Assembly (NCBI GenBank): GCA_001599935.1
Contig: BCIJ01000003.1
Location: 66,606 to 130,605 of the forward strand
Reading direction: 5' to 3'
From: Holtermannia corniformis
Taxonomy: Eukaryota; Basidiomycota; Tremellomycetes; Holtermanniales
Length of the DNA stretch: 64,000 bases
The notes beneath the pieces are model-generated. The model saw only the letters and a program-made list of their open reading frames with translations, did no database searches and had not been told where the DNA came from. This document shows positions 1-11,541 of the stretch, one piece after another. A program made the translations under genes and the position numbers. Every line of letters begins with the position of its first letter. Position 1 is the first letter of the stretch.

Positions 1-71
1 TCAGAAACGCTCGAGCCGCCGTTTGAGATGTCGTCGGCGTTTCGGCGAAATCACCTTAACCCCCCCTTTCC

Positions 72-265
72 TCAAGGATATCCGCGTTTCCGCGTATCCG
101 CGTTTCTGTCGAAGTGCGGATATCCTTGCTTGCTGATCTTGTATCCGCGTTTTGATCCTTGCCACTCACGTGCAGATCCTTGTTTCCTTGGCGAGGGTCA
201 GCGCGCGGATAACCAGGGATATACACCCGTTTTTCTTACGGCAGCTCAAATCAAGGATATCCGCG
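72..265. repeat. GGATATCC-centred short repeats
   Basis: The 15-mer TCAAGGATATCCGCG occurs at 72-86 and again at 251-265. An inverted copy, GCGGATATCCTTG, lies between them at 116-128, and partial forms (CGCGTATCCGCG, TGTATCCGCG) fill the gaps. The core GGATATCC is itself a palindrome. This patch lies just upstream of the short ORF at 486, so it may be promoter DNA or part of a larger element cut off by the window start. No function is recognised. Confidence 0.6.
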
Positions 266-485
266 CTGATTTTTTTGCTCAAGATCGGCCTCCGAGGATG
301 TTTCCAATGGACCCTCGTGTCTCGGTTGTCAGAGCTCGACCATCGCATCGCCTGTAACAGCGTGCCTTTCAAGTCACTTCCAGAGGACTTTGAGCGCCTT
401 CATGCTTTGCTTTGTACAGCCTCGCCTTCGGTTGTGGGATTGCATATAAGCACAAGCCGGTGCCAGATCGCTGATAGAGTCAATC

Positions 486-815
486 ATGTCTGAAGAGTCG
501 CTTCTTAAACAGCCGACCGAGGAGGATTCTACAAAGCCAACTCAAGGGCCTTTCAAACATATTACAGATAAAGAGTGGGAAGATCTGAAACCCGAGGCTC
601 GCTTGGACGCAGTTGATACGGACGTGGTCGAGCACGTGCAGGTTCATCTGACCACGCTCGCAGAGGCCGATGAGCGCAGAGGTTGGGATCGCCCCGAAGA
701 CGAGTGCCGCGAAGACCTGTCAATCATCATCACAGAGTGGGCTAAAAGGTCAAGCGGGGAGGAAATCGCACTTCTGGCGGACGTTGCTCTGAGAAGCAAA
801 CAGTCGACACGATAG
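486..815 (+). CDS. Short acidic protein of unknown function
   Basis: An uninterrupted 109-residue frame from ATG to TAG. The product is hydrophilic and rich in Glu and Asp (starting MSEESLLKQPTEEDS). It has no signal peptide, membrane segment or motif I recognise, and a likely helical C-terminal half around ECREDLSIIITEWAKR. No intron is needed, which is unusual here, where most genes are split. It lies downstream of the GGATATCC repeats and is convergent with the CYSTM gene. It could be a genuine small protein or the last exon of a gene starting before the window. Confidence 0.45.
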   Translation: MSEESLLKQPTEEDSTKPTQGPFKHITDKEWEDLKPEARLDAVDTDVVEHVQVHLTTLAEADERRGWDRPEDECREDLSIIITEWAKRSSGEEIALLADVALRSKQSTR

Positions 816-1073
816 GCCCGGCAGATCTGTAGCGATGAAACGAGCCGGGTGCTGGGGTCCTGACAGAGTTTTGTCGGTTCTAAGCTTGTTATTGGAACGT
901 TGTTGATCTAGCAGTAGCGCCCCGCTCGCCCCGCGTGATCCATCTGCAGCGTTGGGGCAGACGACCACCACAACGGTCGCCAAGGGCGTCAAAGTGTGCA
1001 TTACATGTGTAGGGTATAGCGAGTCGGCCGAGTCGGTCATCTGAATCAGCACAGAGCGTCGCCTGTGCCGTTG

Positions 1074-1811
1074 TCAGCGCGAAGGGCGAACATGGTCTGC
1101 TCGCGACGTACAGCACATCTCCTCGGCTACCTGTGGTCAGCACGGATCTGTAGGGATCGAGGGCAGACGTACCGCAGCAGCAGCATAGCGCTGCAGAGTC
1201 AGAGTTAGTACATGTCGTGGGAGAGCAGGGTTGGGGATGGACGCACCACCGGCGCAGCTAGACACGTCAGCGAGTGAGCGAATCGCACCGGGCAGACGAC
1301 GTACCAGGCCATACACGTGCCGCAGCATCCACCACCGCCCTTTTGCTGTTGCTGCGGCTGCTGGACGTAGACGGGCTGAGGCTGGGGCTGAGGGTAGCTG
1401 CGAAATGTCAGCACGGTGAATCGTGATGATAGCCTGTATCGAGCATGGTAGTAGGACAGTGTACAGCAGTGCAACCAGCCGTCACCAAGGATATGCAGCC
1501 CAGGGATCAATGAACCACACTCACTATTCTGGGTACGGCCGAGCGGCGAAGATCAGTCTATGCACAATGAACACGAAAGCATCTATACTGACGACCGGGT
1601 TGCTGGTACGCTTGCTATGATCGCCGTCAGCCGGATGCATACTCGCTGTCGTCGACTTACTTGAGGGGCGGGCGGGTAGTACTACGAGATGTCAACACCG
1701 ACGCCAGCTGGGTCGACTCACCTGCTGCTGCTGCTGCTGACCGCCATAGCCTTGCTGCGGGTAGCCTCCCTGCTGGGGGTATCCCCCGCCGTGTCTGCCG
1801 TCGTGAGCCAT
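1074..1811 (-). CDS. CYSTM-type cysteine-rich membrane-anchored peptide
   Basis: Seven exons assembled by splice logic give 103 residues: 1722-1811, 1661-1681, 1589-1614, 1305-1397, 1247-1257, 1173-1190 and 1074-1126. The N-terminal half is low complexity, rich in Gln, Pro, Tyr and Gly (GGYPQQGGYPQQGYGG then a Gln run). The C-terminus is the CYSTM signature: KGGGGCCGTCMACCA, a short linker, LCCCCAEEMCC, then a basic tail. CYSTM proteins are small tail-anchored, stress-associated proteins of eukaryotes, usually at the plasma membrane. Several exons are only 11-26 nt. The donor at 1246 could instead be one codon upstream. The match of the joined Cys-rich core to the family is what fixes the frame. 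Confidence 0.75.
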
Positions 1812-2057
1812 AGTCCCGCCGCATGCTGCAACCAGACGCACTGGTTACCGTAGTACTGCCCGTCGATGGATCAGCCTCGCGCGGCGCTGCCTGCCTAGCC
1901 CAGCCGACTCACGTCCTTTGCCGACATTGTATGCTCGAGTCGAAAGAGAAGGAGGATGCGAGGTCTCTATGGCAACGGGCGATGGCGGGCGCAACGTCGG
2001 AATCGTAAAGTGGCAGTGCAGTGCGCAGTCAAAGTCGTACATGATTCCATCGCTCGC

Positions 2058-3855
2058 TCAGCCTCCCAGCCCCTCCTCTGCTTTCCCGCCCTGCTTGACA
2101 CCGACGCTAGCGGGTGGTTTGAACTCGCCAAACCCTCGAGCTTCGTATAAGAGATCGGTACGGATCACGAGTTTTCCACCAGTGGGGCCGACGGCGCTGC
2201 CTTCGTGCAGGAGCGAGCCTTGGGTGTCGCCGTGGGCTGGCTGGGTCAGCGTAGGCAGATGTACAAGTGAGACGTACGGAAACAGAGGACAGCACCTTGG
2301 ACCGGCCGGACGCTGGTCGCTTCGAGCACACCCGTCTCGTTCGACGGCAGGAAGAATGTGGTGCAGCCCGTATCGGTCGGAATGTCCGAATTGAGGTAGA
2401 CGAGCAGAGTGTAGCGCGACCACAACGGATCGTCGGGAGGTGATGAGCTATGCGGTCAGCCCGGGTCTCTTGGAGCCAGCGACGCACTCGTGCAGGTACT
2501 CTTGCGTTTCCGGGTCGAGTCCAGCCGCAGGCCAAGCGCCGTCGATGTGGGGCTGGATCGTTAGCTGCATGCAATACACACACGACCACTCACCCTGTAG
2601 ACCTGCCCCTCGCAGTACCTATACACCCTAAACCGCGCATTGATCCCTCGCACTCGACCGCCTCCTTCTCGCTTCCCATCCGGCAGCACCGTGACCGGTG
2701 CCGTCGGTGGGACAAACGGCCGCAGCTGGTTGTAGAAATGCTCGAGGAACGGCGAGTCTGCCAACCACAAAAAGTTGTGTGCCAGAATCTACCGTCGTCA
2801 GCCAGAGTCGCGCACCGCGCCCAGCGCACCGAGTTCTTCTGTGCAGCGCTCCCACCGGCGGCCTCGTCCCTCTCAAACCCGATCCCATACGCGGCCCGGG
2901 CGATCTGTAAGCATTCTTCGGGCGTGAACACGTCCAGTACGACGAAAGCTCCCGGAACGCCCGGGACGTCGACTCTGCTCGCGGCTCGGCGTGTTTCCCG
3001 GGGCGTCAAAGCGATCGTGGATGGGTCGGATGCGTACACTGTTGAATCGTACAGGTTTGCAGGCCGGCGGTCGGGACCGTTGAGGTGGTGCACTCGTCTG
3101 AAGCTCGGGTTGGGGCCGGAAGGACCATCACCTGCAATGTCAGCTCGAGGCTCGACGGCAGCTGGAGTCGACCCACCAAACAGCTTGTCGGCCTGTACCA
3201 AGTCCCAGATCGGGATCTCATCCTCCACAGGCTCTCGAGCGGTCCAGATCTGCCGTCTTCGCACCTGGCCCGTACTCGTGCCCACGGGCGTCCCGACGAT
3301 GCGCAGCATCATGTCGAGGCAAGCCATCGCCTGGCCATCGCGTACTTTGCCATCGGCCGAGGACGTTGCGTCGCATTCGCGTACCCAACGCTGAGGTCGG
3401 ATCAGCCCCTGTCGGCAGCAACAAGCCATACCTGTAGAGCACCGAGTTTCGGTGCGACTCTCCGGATATACATCTCACTCAGCAGAACCAGTGCATCAGT
3501 GAACCGATAGTCTTGCAACGCAGCACTGATCCGCGACGTCAACGAGGATCCTGCACTCGGTCAGTCGCCATCTTTGACTCGAGCACGACGCACCGACGCC
3601 CGCACCGGCTTCGAGGACGCGATGCAGACCCCAGCTAGCCGCCTTGAGCTCTCGATACGCTTTATCTGCCAGCTCGTCCGGGTCCGCCGTCAGCGTCTTG
3701 AGCACATACAACGTCGTCTCGAGGTCTTCCGGTGAGATCACTGTCGTTGGCGAGCCCGACCGGGAGCGAGAGTGCGACGGTGTCGGGATGGCCGTGACGG
3801 TTCCAGTGCTCGCATTCAGCTTGCGCTTCTTCTTTGCCTGATCCTTCTTGCCCAT
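2058..3855 (-). CDS. 2-oxoglutarate/Fe(II) dioxygenase, prolyl 4-hydroxylase-like
   Basis: A multi-exon gene starting MGKKDQAKKKRKLNAST (basic, possibly nuclear) and ending KQGGKAEEGLGG. The N-terminal third is predicted helical (PEDLETTLYVLKTLTADPDE). The P4H-type fold begins near GAFVVLDVFTPEECLQIARA, a typical opening for this family. The first iron ligand pair is in PHIDGAWPAAG (HxD). The strand YTLLVYLNSD follows, and the distal part holds HGDTQGSLLHEG and GGKLVIRTDLLYE, where His and the 2OG-binding Arg are expected. Introns have clear CTGAC/CTAAC-AG ends (for example after YCEGQVYR). It probably hydroxylates a protein or small substrate; the substrate is not evident. Downstream of VRG4 on the same strand, about 200 bp apart. 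Confidence 0.8.
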
Positions 3856-4052
3856 CGTCAACAAGAGACTGTCAGAGTGAACAGAAGCAAGAACCGGTCA
3901 TCGCCGTGCACTTTTCCTCGTCGACGACTCTGGCTCTGGCGTCGACTATGAACAATCGTGCATGCCAATGAGCGTCTATCTAAGAGAACGTAGCGTGCGA
4001 GAACCCAAAGCAATCCAACCCGAGATGGCGTGCAAGCGGTGCAAGACGGAGC

Positions 4053-5820
4053 CTACGACTTTTCCGCGAGCCGGGCCGCCTTTGCCTTTTCAGCCTTGGA
4101 GGCGGTGAGTTTGGCGACGGCGTAGACGAGGCCGGCGACTAGGAATGTCAGCATGGGCGCGTGAGACGAGATATGGCTGTTGAACGGCGGCGGATTGATG
4201 TCGAGGCCAGGGTCAACTACTCGGGCAGAGTACTTGACCAGAGCTTCAGTCACCCATGACGCCACCGATAACTACAGCCAGTCCCACATATATACGGCAT
4301 AGCAAACGACTCACCAAAGCCAGCAAAGATGGCAGAGACCGAGCCGACGTTGACGGGGTCCCCGAAGAAGCTGGGTTCGTCAGCGCGCTCCCTCCACCCC
4401 GCCAGACTCACATCATACCCGAAGCCGCGACAGGCAGCTTGTTCAACGCGCCGACCATCGAATACGTCGTACTGCCCGCCACGCGGACACACCACGCCGT
4501 GGTGAAACTGATCCCGACGGCGGCGGCGCCTGAAAACGCAATGGCAAACAAGAGGAAGGACCGGTTCTCGGCGGGAAAGTTGAGCGAAAGGTTGTGCGTT
4601 GACCAGTCTTCGATCAGAATGGAGAAGACGACGAGTAGAGGGATCGAGAGCAGGTTGTTGTAGAACATTGAATCCCAGTCCTTGAACCCGGTGACCTTGA
4701 TGCGCTTGCGCATGGCGAGGACCTGGCGGGTCAGTCATGACATGGTGTACACGGTTACGCACGTAAGCGGCCGAGCTGACACAGTTGATCAACATCCAGA
4801 CGTAACCAGCGTTCAGGTTGCCCATGACGCCCGTCGGGATCGGCAAGTCGGCGCCCGTGGTCGGGTCAAGGATGGCACCGGTCCCCGACATCTTGGCGAG
4901 CGTCGAGGAAATGTCCGACCAGGCGGCGATGATGGACGAGCCGACCATGAGAGCAAACGAGCACAGAGTGAGGCCGGTGACGGAGCCGCCGAACCAGATG
5001 ACCTCGCCGTACGCCTGTAGGTGTGAGTACGCCAAGTGCTAATTGGCGAATCCTTACAATCAGAATGATGGTCAGGTTCTTGAAGATGGTGTACACGGGG
5101 ATGCTGAGGAATTGCTGCGAGGGGTCAGTTGTGGTCTGCAATCATCCGAGTGTACACGTCTGCGCGAGCAGCACGCGTGCAACTGTCCAGATGCCACAAC
5201 ACTGACCAAGCTCTTGGAGCCCGTGTAGATGACGGCGACGAGAAGCGACGAGATGGGGAACCAAGCCTTTGCATCGGCCATGTCAAAGTCACGGACTGGG
5301 GTGGTGAGCTCTTGTCGGTGCGAGAGTGGTGCGCGACGTACATGTGATGACGCCAAGACGCTTGACGGTCCACACGCAGAGCACGCAGACGGTCGATTGG
5401 ATCGTGAGGACTGTCGGCGCGATGAGCGGGTATATAACTAGGATGAATAGGGGCTCACGGAGAAAGGTCATGGAGAACGAGGAACCCGAGACGACAAACT
5501 GTTTGATCGTCAACGGGATCGAGCCGAGTGATCGTGCATGCGTACCTTGTTCACGACCGTCATCATGATGGATGCAAGGCAGTAGCTCAAGATCGGGGGC
5601 ACTGCGAGACATGAGCTATGTCCACGCTCGGTCGCAACCACTGACAGACACTGCCGGCCGGCACCGCATCCTCCTTTGCCTTGCCCTTTGCTGATTCCTG
5701 GCTCGCGAGCAGGGCTTGCTCTGCCTCGTCGCGCTCACGGTCACGGTTCTTCTCACTGAGCGCGTACAGGTCGGCGCTGGACCCACGCCGAGAGGCGAGC
5801 GGGGTGCCGGGACGTGACAT
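4053..5820 (-). CDS. VRG4: GDP-mannose transporter of the Golgi (VRG4/VIG4 family)
   Basis: Nucleotide-sugar transporter of the drug/metabolite superfamily that exchanges cytosolic GDP-mannose for luminal GMP, feeding Golgi mannosylation. Exons join to a polytopic protein: a cytosolic Ser/Arg-rich N-terminus ([19 protein letters not shown]), then helices such as [52 protein letters not shown], and [20 protein letters not shown]. The diagnostic nucleotide-binding motif GALNK is present ([17 protein letters not shown]), and FKNLT is also conserved. The C-terminus is Lys/Ala-rich ([19 protein letters not shown]). Size, motif order and topology fit the family. About seven short introns. The upstream region carries GAATTC repeats and a CACGTG box. 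Confidence 0.9.
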
Positions 5821-5995
5821 GATCGGGATCGATGGATAGCCAGGTGTGTACTCGTCGTCAATCTCGACAGCGGCGGAGGGTCAGAGGCGAGCACAGGGAG
5901 CAACAAGAGGATCAACGTCGACGGCGACAACAAGAACGACAGACTGTCAAGAAACAAGACGCGCGCGCCGCAACCGGCAAAATTCATCATCCACG

Positions 5996-6062
5996 GGAAT
6001 TCTCACGAGATTCCACCACGTGGTTGGAATTCTGCATCCGGCCAGAATTCAACCCAGAATTC
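5996..6062. promoter_or_regulatory. GAATTC-rich segment with CACGTG box upstream of VRG4
   Basis: Four GAATTC hexamers occur within about 70 bp (one as GGAATTCTCACGAGATTCC), together with the palindrome CCACGTGG near 6016-6023. CACGTG is the usual site for fungal bHLH regulators such as Pho4- or Cbf1-type factors. The block lies between the SPX-RING stop codon at 6061 and the VRG4 start at 5820, so it may serve VRG4. Role inferred only. Confidence 0.35.
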
Positions 6063-8563
6063 ACTGGACGAGGCACCGCGCGTCGACCCCCATCTCGCCC
6101 GCTTCCTCTTTCGCAACCTCGAGCCCGTTCTCGCGCTTCTTCTCCTTGACCTCTTTCGGGAACCACTGCTTCATAAAGCTGTGCGGTGGGCGGTGATAGG
6201 AGCAGATGCAAAGTACTCGTCAGCGCGACTCTTGCCCGCGCAGTCGAGCGAACGCACCTCATCATCTCAGAGTCGAGCGAGTCTAAGCAGCACAGCGCAG
6301 TCAGCAATCGAGCCATCACAGCGCACTGCTCGACTCACGGCGATCGGCCTGCAAGACCGTTTTGGAACGGCACAGTGGGCATTCGGCCTTGCCGGCTTTT
6401 TGCATCTTGACGAGGCAGCTGGGATTGTCAGCGCTGATGCCGGGGACGAGTCGAGGCGCAGGGCATGAAGCCACAGGCAGGGCTGGCACGGCGCATAGCG
6501 GCACGGCCGAGCCACACAAGCCCAGCGCAAAAGCCACCCACTGACCGGATACAGAACAGGTGCGTACAAGCCAACCGGATCGGCTTGAACGCAATCGAAG
6601 TACAGATCAAACAAGCATAGTCGTCCAAGCTCGGCAAGATGCTATCGATCCCGTTGATCAGCCCAGACCCCACCCGCGGCGCACTCACGGCAACAGCGTG
6701 TCAGTCAGACTAGCGAGCAAGACGTGCGGGAGCGAAGTGTTGTAGAATGTCCACGTCGAGACGTTTCCGTTTGCGTCGACGTGCGCTTCGAGCGACGTGC
6801 GGACAAACGCCGGGAACCCGGCGGAAGCGGTCAGCGCCGTGCGCTTGTCGTGCTTTTTCAAGATCCTGCGTCGTGGCGTCAGCGTATGGGCTCGCGCAGG
6901 GCAACCAGGGACCCACTTGCGCGCAGCGTTAATGTTGGCCGCCTGGAACCGCTTCAAATCGAGCAGCAGCACGTTGAGCCTCAAAAACTCATCCCAAGCT
7001 TTACGGCTCTCTTTCCCCCTCAGTGTCCGTCGATCGCCCAGACCGCGCTTGACGACTTCCTCGGCAAACGCCGTCAACCGTCTCTCGGCCGCCTCGACCG
7101 TTCGCTCGCCCCGATCGCGCTCTGCGCTCGATTCAAAGATCTGCGCCTCGATCCAGAGTGTAAAGATCTCGCGCCACGCGTACAGGTCTTTAGTCGTCGC
7201 TTGGCTCGAGGTGGCGTGCAGGATGGAATGCCGCGTCGAGGCCTGCGGGTTGGCGGGTGGGGTCACGCTGCTGGAGATGAGATGGCACAGGCCTGCGACC
7301 GCATCGCGGAACTGCGCTTGCTGCTGTGCGTGCAGCGCGCTAAGAGAACTCAAGGCCTGCGTGAGCACGTTGAAGAACGCGAGGTCGGATTCGAGCGGGA
7401 TGATGTATTCCTTGGGCGAGCTATCGGGTAGGGCCGAGTCGTTGTGCGAGGCAGGTATTGACACTGGAGCCACAAGAGGTAGAGTACGTCGAGGGCCAGG
7501 CGTCTTGTTGCCGTCCTCTTCCGAGCTCTCCGTTTCGAGCGCAGCTTCACCCAGACTGAGCTCGCCCACCTCGTCCTCGTCATCCTCGTCCGTGTCGTCT
7601 TCGAGCGCGGCAAGGCCTTTGCGTCTCCGACCACTCGTCAACGCCCAGATCGGCGACATGGCTTGCTTGACGCGCTCAAGCGTCGGTGATGACGGAACGG
7701 CCATTGTATCTGGATCGACCCCGGTGCGGCCGAGCCAAGCTCGAGGTGTTGCAGGCGACGTCCGCGCGCGAGGGGTAGGAGGCGAGTTGCGCTTCTTGAG
7801 TAAAGACGGGGAGCGGGCAGATAGCGGTTCTACATCTTCATCCTCGTCGGACGTGAGCTCGGACAGTGTCGAGCGGCCCAAGGACGACGGGAATCGGGGA
7901 GCAAGAGACAAAGGTGGGGGTGAGCCAGACAAAAGTAGACGTAGTTGTGGGACTGGGCGATCCGCCGAGCCTGCTCGCATCAGTATAGCATCGAGTTTGC
8001 CAGCCACACTTACCAGAGAGAACATACTCTGCCTTGACCCCATTCCTCGTCGCAACGACTCGTTCTCGCTCCGCACCCGAGCTCTCGTCGTTACTCCCAC
8101 TGCTTCCGACGCCATCGCTGCTGAGCACCCTCACACGCATCCGCGAGGTCGATGACGACTGCCGTCTTTTCCCACCCAGCTTTGGCGGTGCCAAGCCACC
8201 CTCGTCCCCATCATCACTCTCGACGCCTCCCAGCAAGTGCGCGACACTCCTCGGTCCCGGCCCGGCATCAGGCTCAAACTCGAACTCGAGCTGATCATCC
8301 GACTCGTCGGGCCACGCTGGGCCTTGGCCTTTGACCTCGTCTGCATGCGGGAGCAGCTTGTTGAGCACTTGCGGGTTCAACCCCATGCCCTCGAGCTCGC
8401 TCACGACATTCTTGATCAGTTTCTTGAGCCGGCGGTATTCGATCGCGGACTCGCGCCATTCCGGTGGGAAGGCGGACGAGGACAGGATCTGTTCAAACTC
8501 CTAGAGCGGATGAGTTTGTGCTACCTTTTCTGCGAGATTGTTACGCACCTTGCTGTACTTCAT
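6061..8563 (-). CDS. SPX domain and RING finger E3 ubiquitin ligase
   Basis: Exon 1 is MKYSK and splices to EFEQILSSSAFPPEWRESA then IEYRRLKKLIKNVV. This is the classic SPX start, which senses inositol pyrophosphates as a read-out of phosphate status. Acidic and Ser-rich insertions follow, then the rest of the SPX helical bundle (ESDLAFFNVLTQALSSLSAL; VLLLDLKRFQAANINAARKW; ILKKHDKRTAL). A C3HC4 RING follows: CLICTSIAFKPIRLACTHLF, then C-x2-C and ECPLCRSKT. The tail is NFMKQWFPKEVKEKKRENG. The architecture matches fungal RING-14/Pqr1-like ligases controlling phosphate uptake. The start was chosen because MKYSK is the conserved SPX N-terminus. Acts in the cytosol, probably on phosphate transporters (inferred from the family). 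Confidence 0.88.
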
Positions 8564-8764
8564 GCTGCGGCGGCTCGAGCTGATCCCCACGCTGATCGAT
8601 TATATACACTGTCCCTGTAACCACTTTGCTTGCGTCTCGCTCAACTCGAGCGACTTTACAATCTCAGTGCCAAGTTTGGGTCGGTTCAGGGTTCGGGCCG
8701 ATCACCCACGTTGCTTGCTTCTTCTTCCCAAACGTGGCATCGTAGCATCCATCGCACTTTGCTA

Positions 8765-11441
8765 CTATGTGCCCGCCAGAGCCCGTCGCCAGCCCTCGCC
8801 CTCGCCCATCAGCACCCTCCCGACCTCGCCGCTCTCCATCCCGAGCGCAACTTTGCGATCGTCGAGCGCTTTCGACGGTTCATAGTTGTATGTGAGAGCG
8901 TGCGATGCCGTCAAGCTTGCAAACACTAGGGCGAGCTCGGCGGATGTCAGGAGCTTGGCCGAGTCGAGGAGGGACCGAGTGAGCGCATCAGTGTCGTTGC
9001 GGAGCTGCGGCGTGAGCTACGCACACCTACTTGCGCGAGGACATACCGACCGCCACGAGATCTCTGGCACGCCCTCCCGTCGAACACAGCGCAACACCGC
9101 AGCCATCATGAGCTTTTGCTGCACACTGCACTGCTTGAGGAACAGGCTGACAGGACTCGAGCTCATGAGCGCCAGTACAGCCTGCATCTCGCGCACCGTC
9201 ACGGGGTGAGGGCTCACACTCTCGAGCGCGACTTCCACGGCGCGCCTGACGATCAGTCAGAACGGCACGTCTGACCACAAAGCACTTACCGGCACGCATC
9301 CAGCACCCGGCGCGCATCCCCGTTCGTACCCGCCATCTTGGTCGCCGCGAGCGCAATCGCATCCGGGTTCAAGACCTTGTACCCGTCTGAGTTCTTTGGG
9401 TGCGGAATCAGCCGCGACTGCACAATCTCGATCAAGCTCGCGCGGTCGTACGGCTGGAACAGGAGCGTTTGCAGGCCTGCATTTCGTCAGTTTGCACCAA
9501 CACAGGCACGTCACTGCGCACCTAGTCTGGATTTAACCTTGGCCGCGAGCTGTTGTGGAAGGTCCATCCTGTTTGCGACGGCGACGACGAACAGCTGCGA
9601 GTCGCGCAACGTCGGCCAGTTGAAAAAGTTGTACACAACATCTTGCTTGGCCGTCAGCAGTTGATCAAGCTCATCCATGAGCACGACGCTGCGGCCATCA
9701 GCCTTGCACCGAGGCTGAAGATTGCCACGCACAAGGTGTGTCCCCTCGGACCTCTTGCACCACTCGACGCAAAGTGCGCCTCGAGCCCTCGCAACGCCGT
9801 CTTGGCACTTGCGCCCTGCGAGCCAGAGATGGCCTCCCACAATACCACGTATGCGTGCTGCGGTGATGGGATCTTGAGTCCGTTGATTTCCACATACGAG
9901 AACGGTGGGATCTCCTGTGTGCGTACATCAGCGAGGTCCTGCTATCGCCAGAGTAGACGCACTCCGTCTTCAGCCTTGCGCTTGAGCTCTTTCACAACGG
10001 CATGAACCGTCGCCGTCTTGCCTGTGCCCGGCACACCGGCGATATCTGCAGGACTTGTCACCTGATTCACTCTATACACCGACATACGCACAGAGACAGC
10101 CTCCACCACCACCCTCGACGCCCTCCTCGACCTTGCTCAAGACATCCACAAACTCTTCCTCGCGACAAGGCAGGCTCTCCGGCGTCGCACCCACGTGCAG
10201 CAATCGCAGTGCACGCTCATACGGGTCCACCGGGAGTTTGGCTGGATCGACGGCGTGCCCCGGGCCAGGCAGTAGAGCCGAGCCTTTGGGCTTGCGCTTG
10301 GACGGTGTCGGCTTTGGTTTTGTCGGCGTTCGTCCGGGCTTGCTTTTGCGTGGCGTCGTCGTCGTCAATGCTCGTTTGCGCTTGCTCGGAGTCTGCGCAG
10401 TGGCCTCTTCCGCGTCGAGTTCCTCTTCCCCACTGCCTCCTGCTTGCTCCCCAGCATCACCTTCGAAAACACTGCCCTCATCCTCGCTCTCACTTTCCAC
10501 AGCCCGCCGTTTGCCTCGAGCTCTGGCACTCGGGATCTCCACCACCATCTGCAGGTGCACAGGTGCAGGCGGCACGCTCCAGCCATCGCCTCGTTGACCG
10601 CTCGCGATCCACGCCTCAAAGTCGATAGGCCACGCGTTCCCTCCGCGCGCAAACTTGTCGAACGCGCGCGCACACCAGTAGATCTCGGGCTGTTTCTCTT
10701 TCGGCGCCGGCTTGCTGCGTGCTGGCGGCTTGGTCGAGCTCGCGACGACGGTCCTCTTGCGGCTGTACGTTGTGGGTTTCGTTGGCGTTGATGGACCAAC
10801 GCTGGGTTGGGTTATAGGTGCTGGTGCAGGGCGCACAGCAGCGACGGGGACAGTCCGAACGAGCAGTTGCAACGGTAGTTTCGATGTCATAGGTCGAGTA
10901 GCCGAAGCCGCGAGCAAGATCTCATTCTATCACAGCTCATCAGCATGTTCCAACTCTACACATTACCCACCTCTTGCATCGAGACGTTGCGCATGATCTC
11001 TGGCAGATCTGCCTTGCGATAGCACCAATGCACCTCTGCCATCTTTCTTCGCTCCTTGTCGTCCGGCTCGTCCTTTTCACTGCCCTCGTCGTCATCCCCG
11101 CTGTGCTCAGACTCGACTTGCTCCTCCCACAGCCCGACGAGCACTCCGACACCCTCACCACCTCCCTGCACGCTGACCATCACCGCGTCTCCCACTTGGA
11201 ACCGTGCGGCCGTCACAGCCCGGCCTCGACTCTTGCCCATGACCCACAACGTTGGTGCATCCTCGCCCGTCGTCCGCGAAACTGCAGTATAGTAGATCGG
11301 GTACGAGGTGGTCGAGGTGGATGGCAGAGGAGCCGAAGCCCAGGTGAACTTTGTGCTGGTCGCTTGGAAGAAGGGCGACGGTTGAGCCGACGGACTGAAC
11401 ACGCCGACTGTACGCGTTGATCTGCGCGGAGTGACGCTCAT
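8765..11441 (-). CDS. ORC1: Origin recognition complex subunit 1
   Basis: Largest ATPase subunit of the origin recognition complex, needed for replication licensing. It starts MSVTPRRSTRTVGVFSPS. A BAH domain follows (PIYYTAVSRTTGEDAPTLWV; FQVGDAVMVSVQGGGEGVGV; AEVHWCYRKADLPEIM), then a long disordered Lys/Pro/Ser linker (KRKRALTTTTPRKSKPGRTP). The AAA+ module has Walker A GVPGTGKTATVHAVVKELKR, Walker B VVLMDELDQLL, a sensor-1 region LFVVAVANRMDLPQQLAAKV, and sensor-2/lid ALAATKMAGTNGDARRVLDA. The C-terminal winged helix includes REMQAVLALMSSSPVSLFL. The ATG lies only 13 bp from the likely head of the divergent plus-strand gene. Introns are short. Confidence 0.92.
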
Positions 11442-11541
11442 GAGGATGTCAAGATGGACAACGTCGAGACCAAGATCACGTCGGATCGAGTGGGCGTAAC
11501 CCCTCGCCAGGTTGCTTCGACATCCGTCTTGATGACAGAGT

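Noticed and set aside
1722..1735. CAG trinucleotide run as a satellite or expansion repeat
   Set aside because: It encodes the Gln run at the end of CYSTM exon 1 and is only six codons long.
2450..3394. 314-codon plus-strand frame
   Set aside because: Antisense of the 2OG-Fe(II) oxygenase gene, low-complexity Arg/Ser/Pro, no motif, ends inside that gene's exons.
6797..8155. Long 452-codon plus-strand frame
   Set aside because: It is the antisense shadow of the SPX-RING gene; it is Ser/Arg-rich without domain signals, while the minus strand carries SPX and RING motifs with proper introns.
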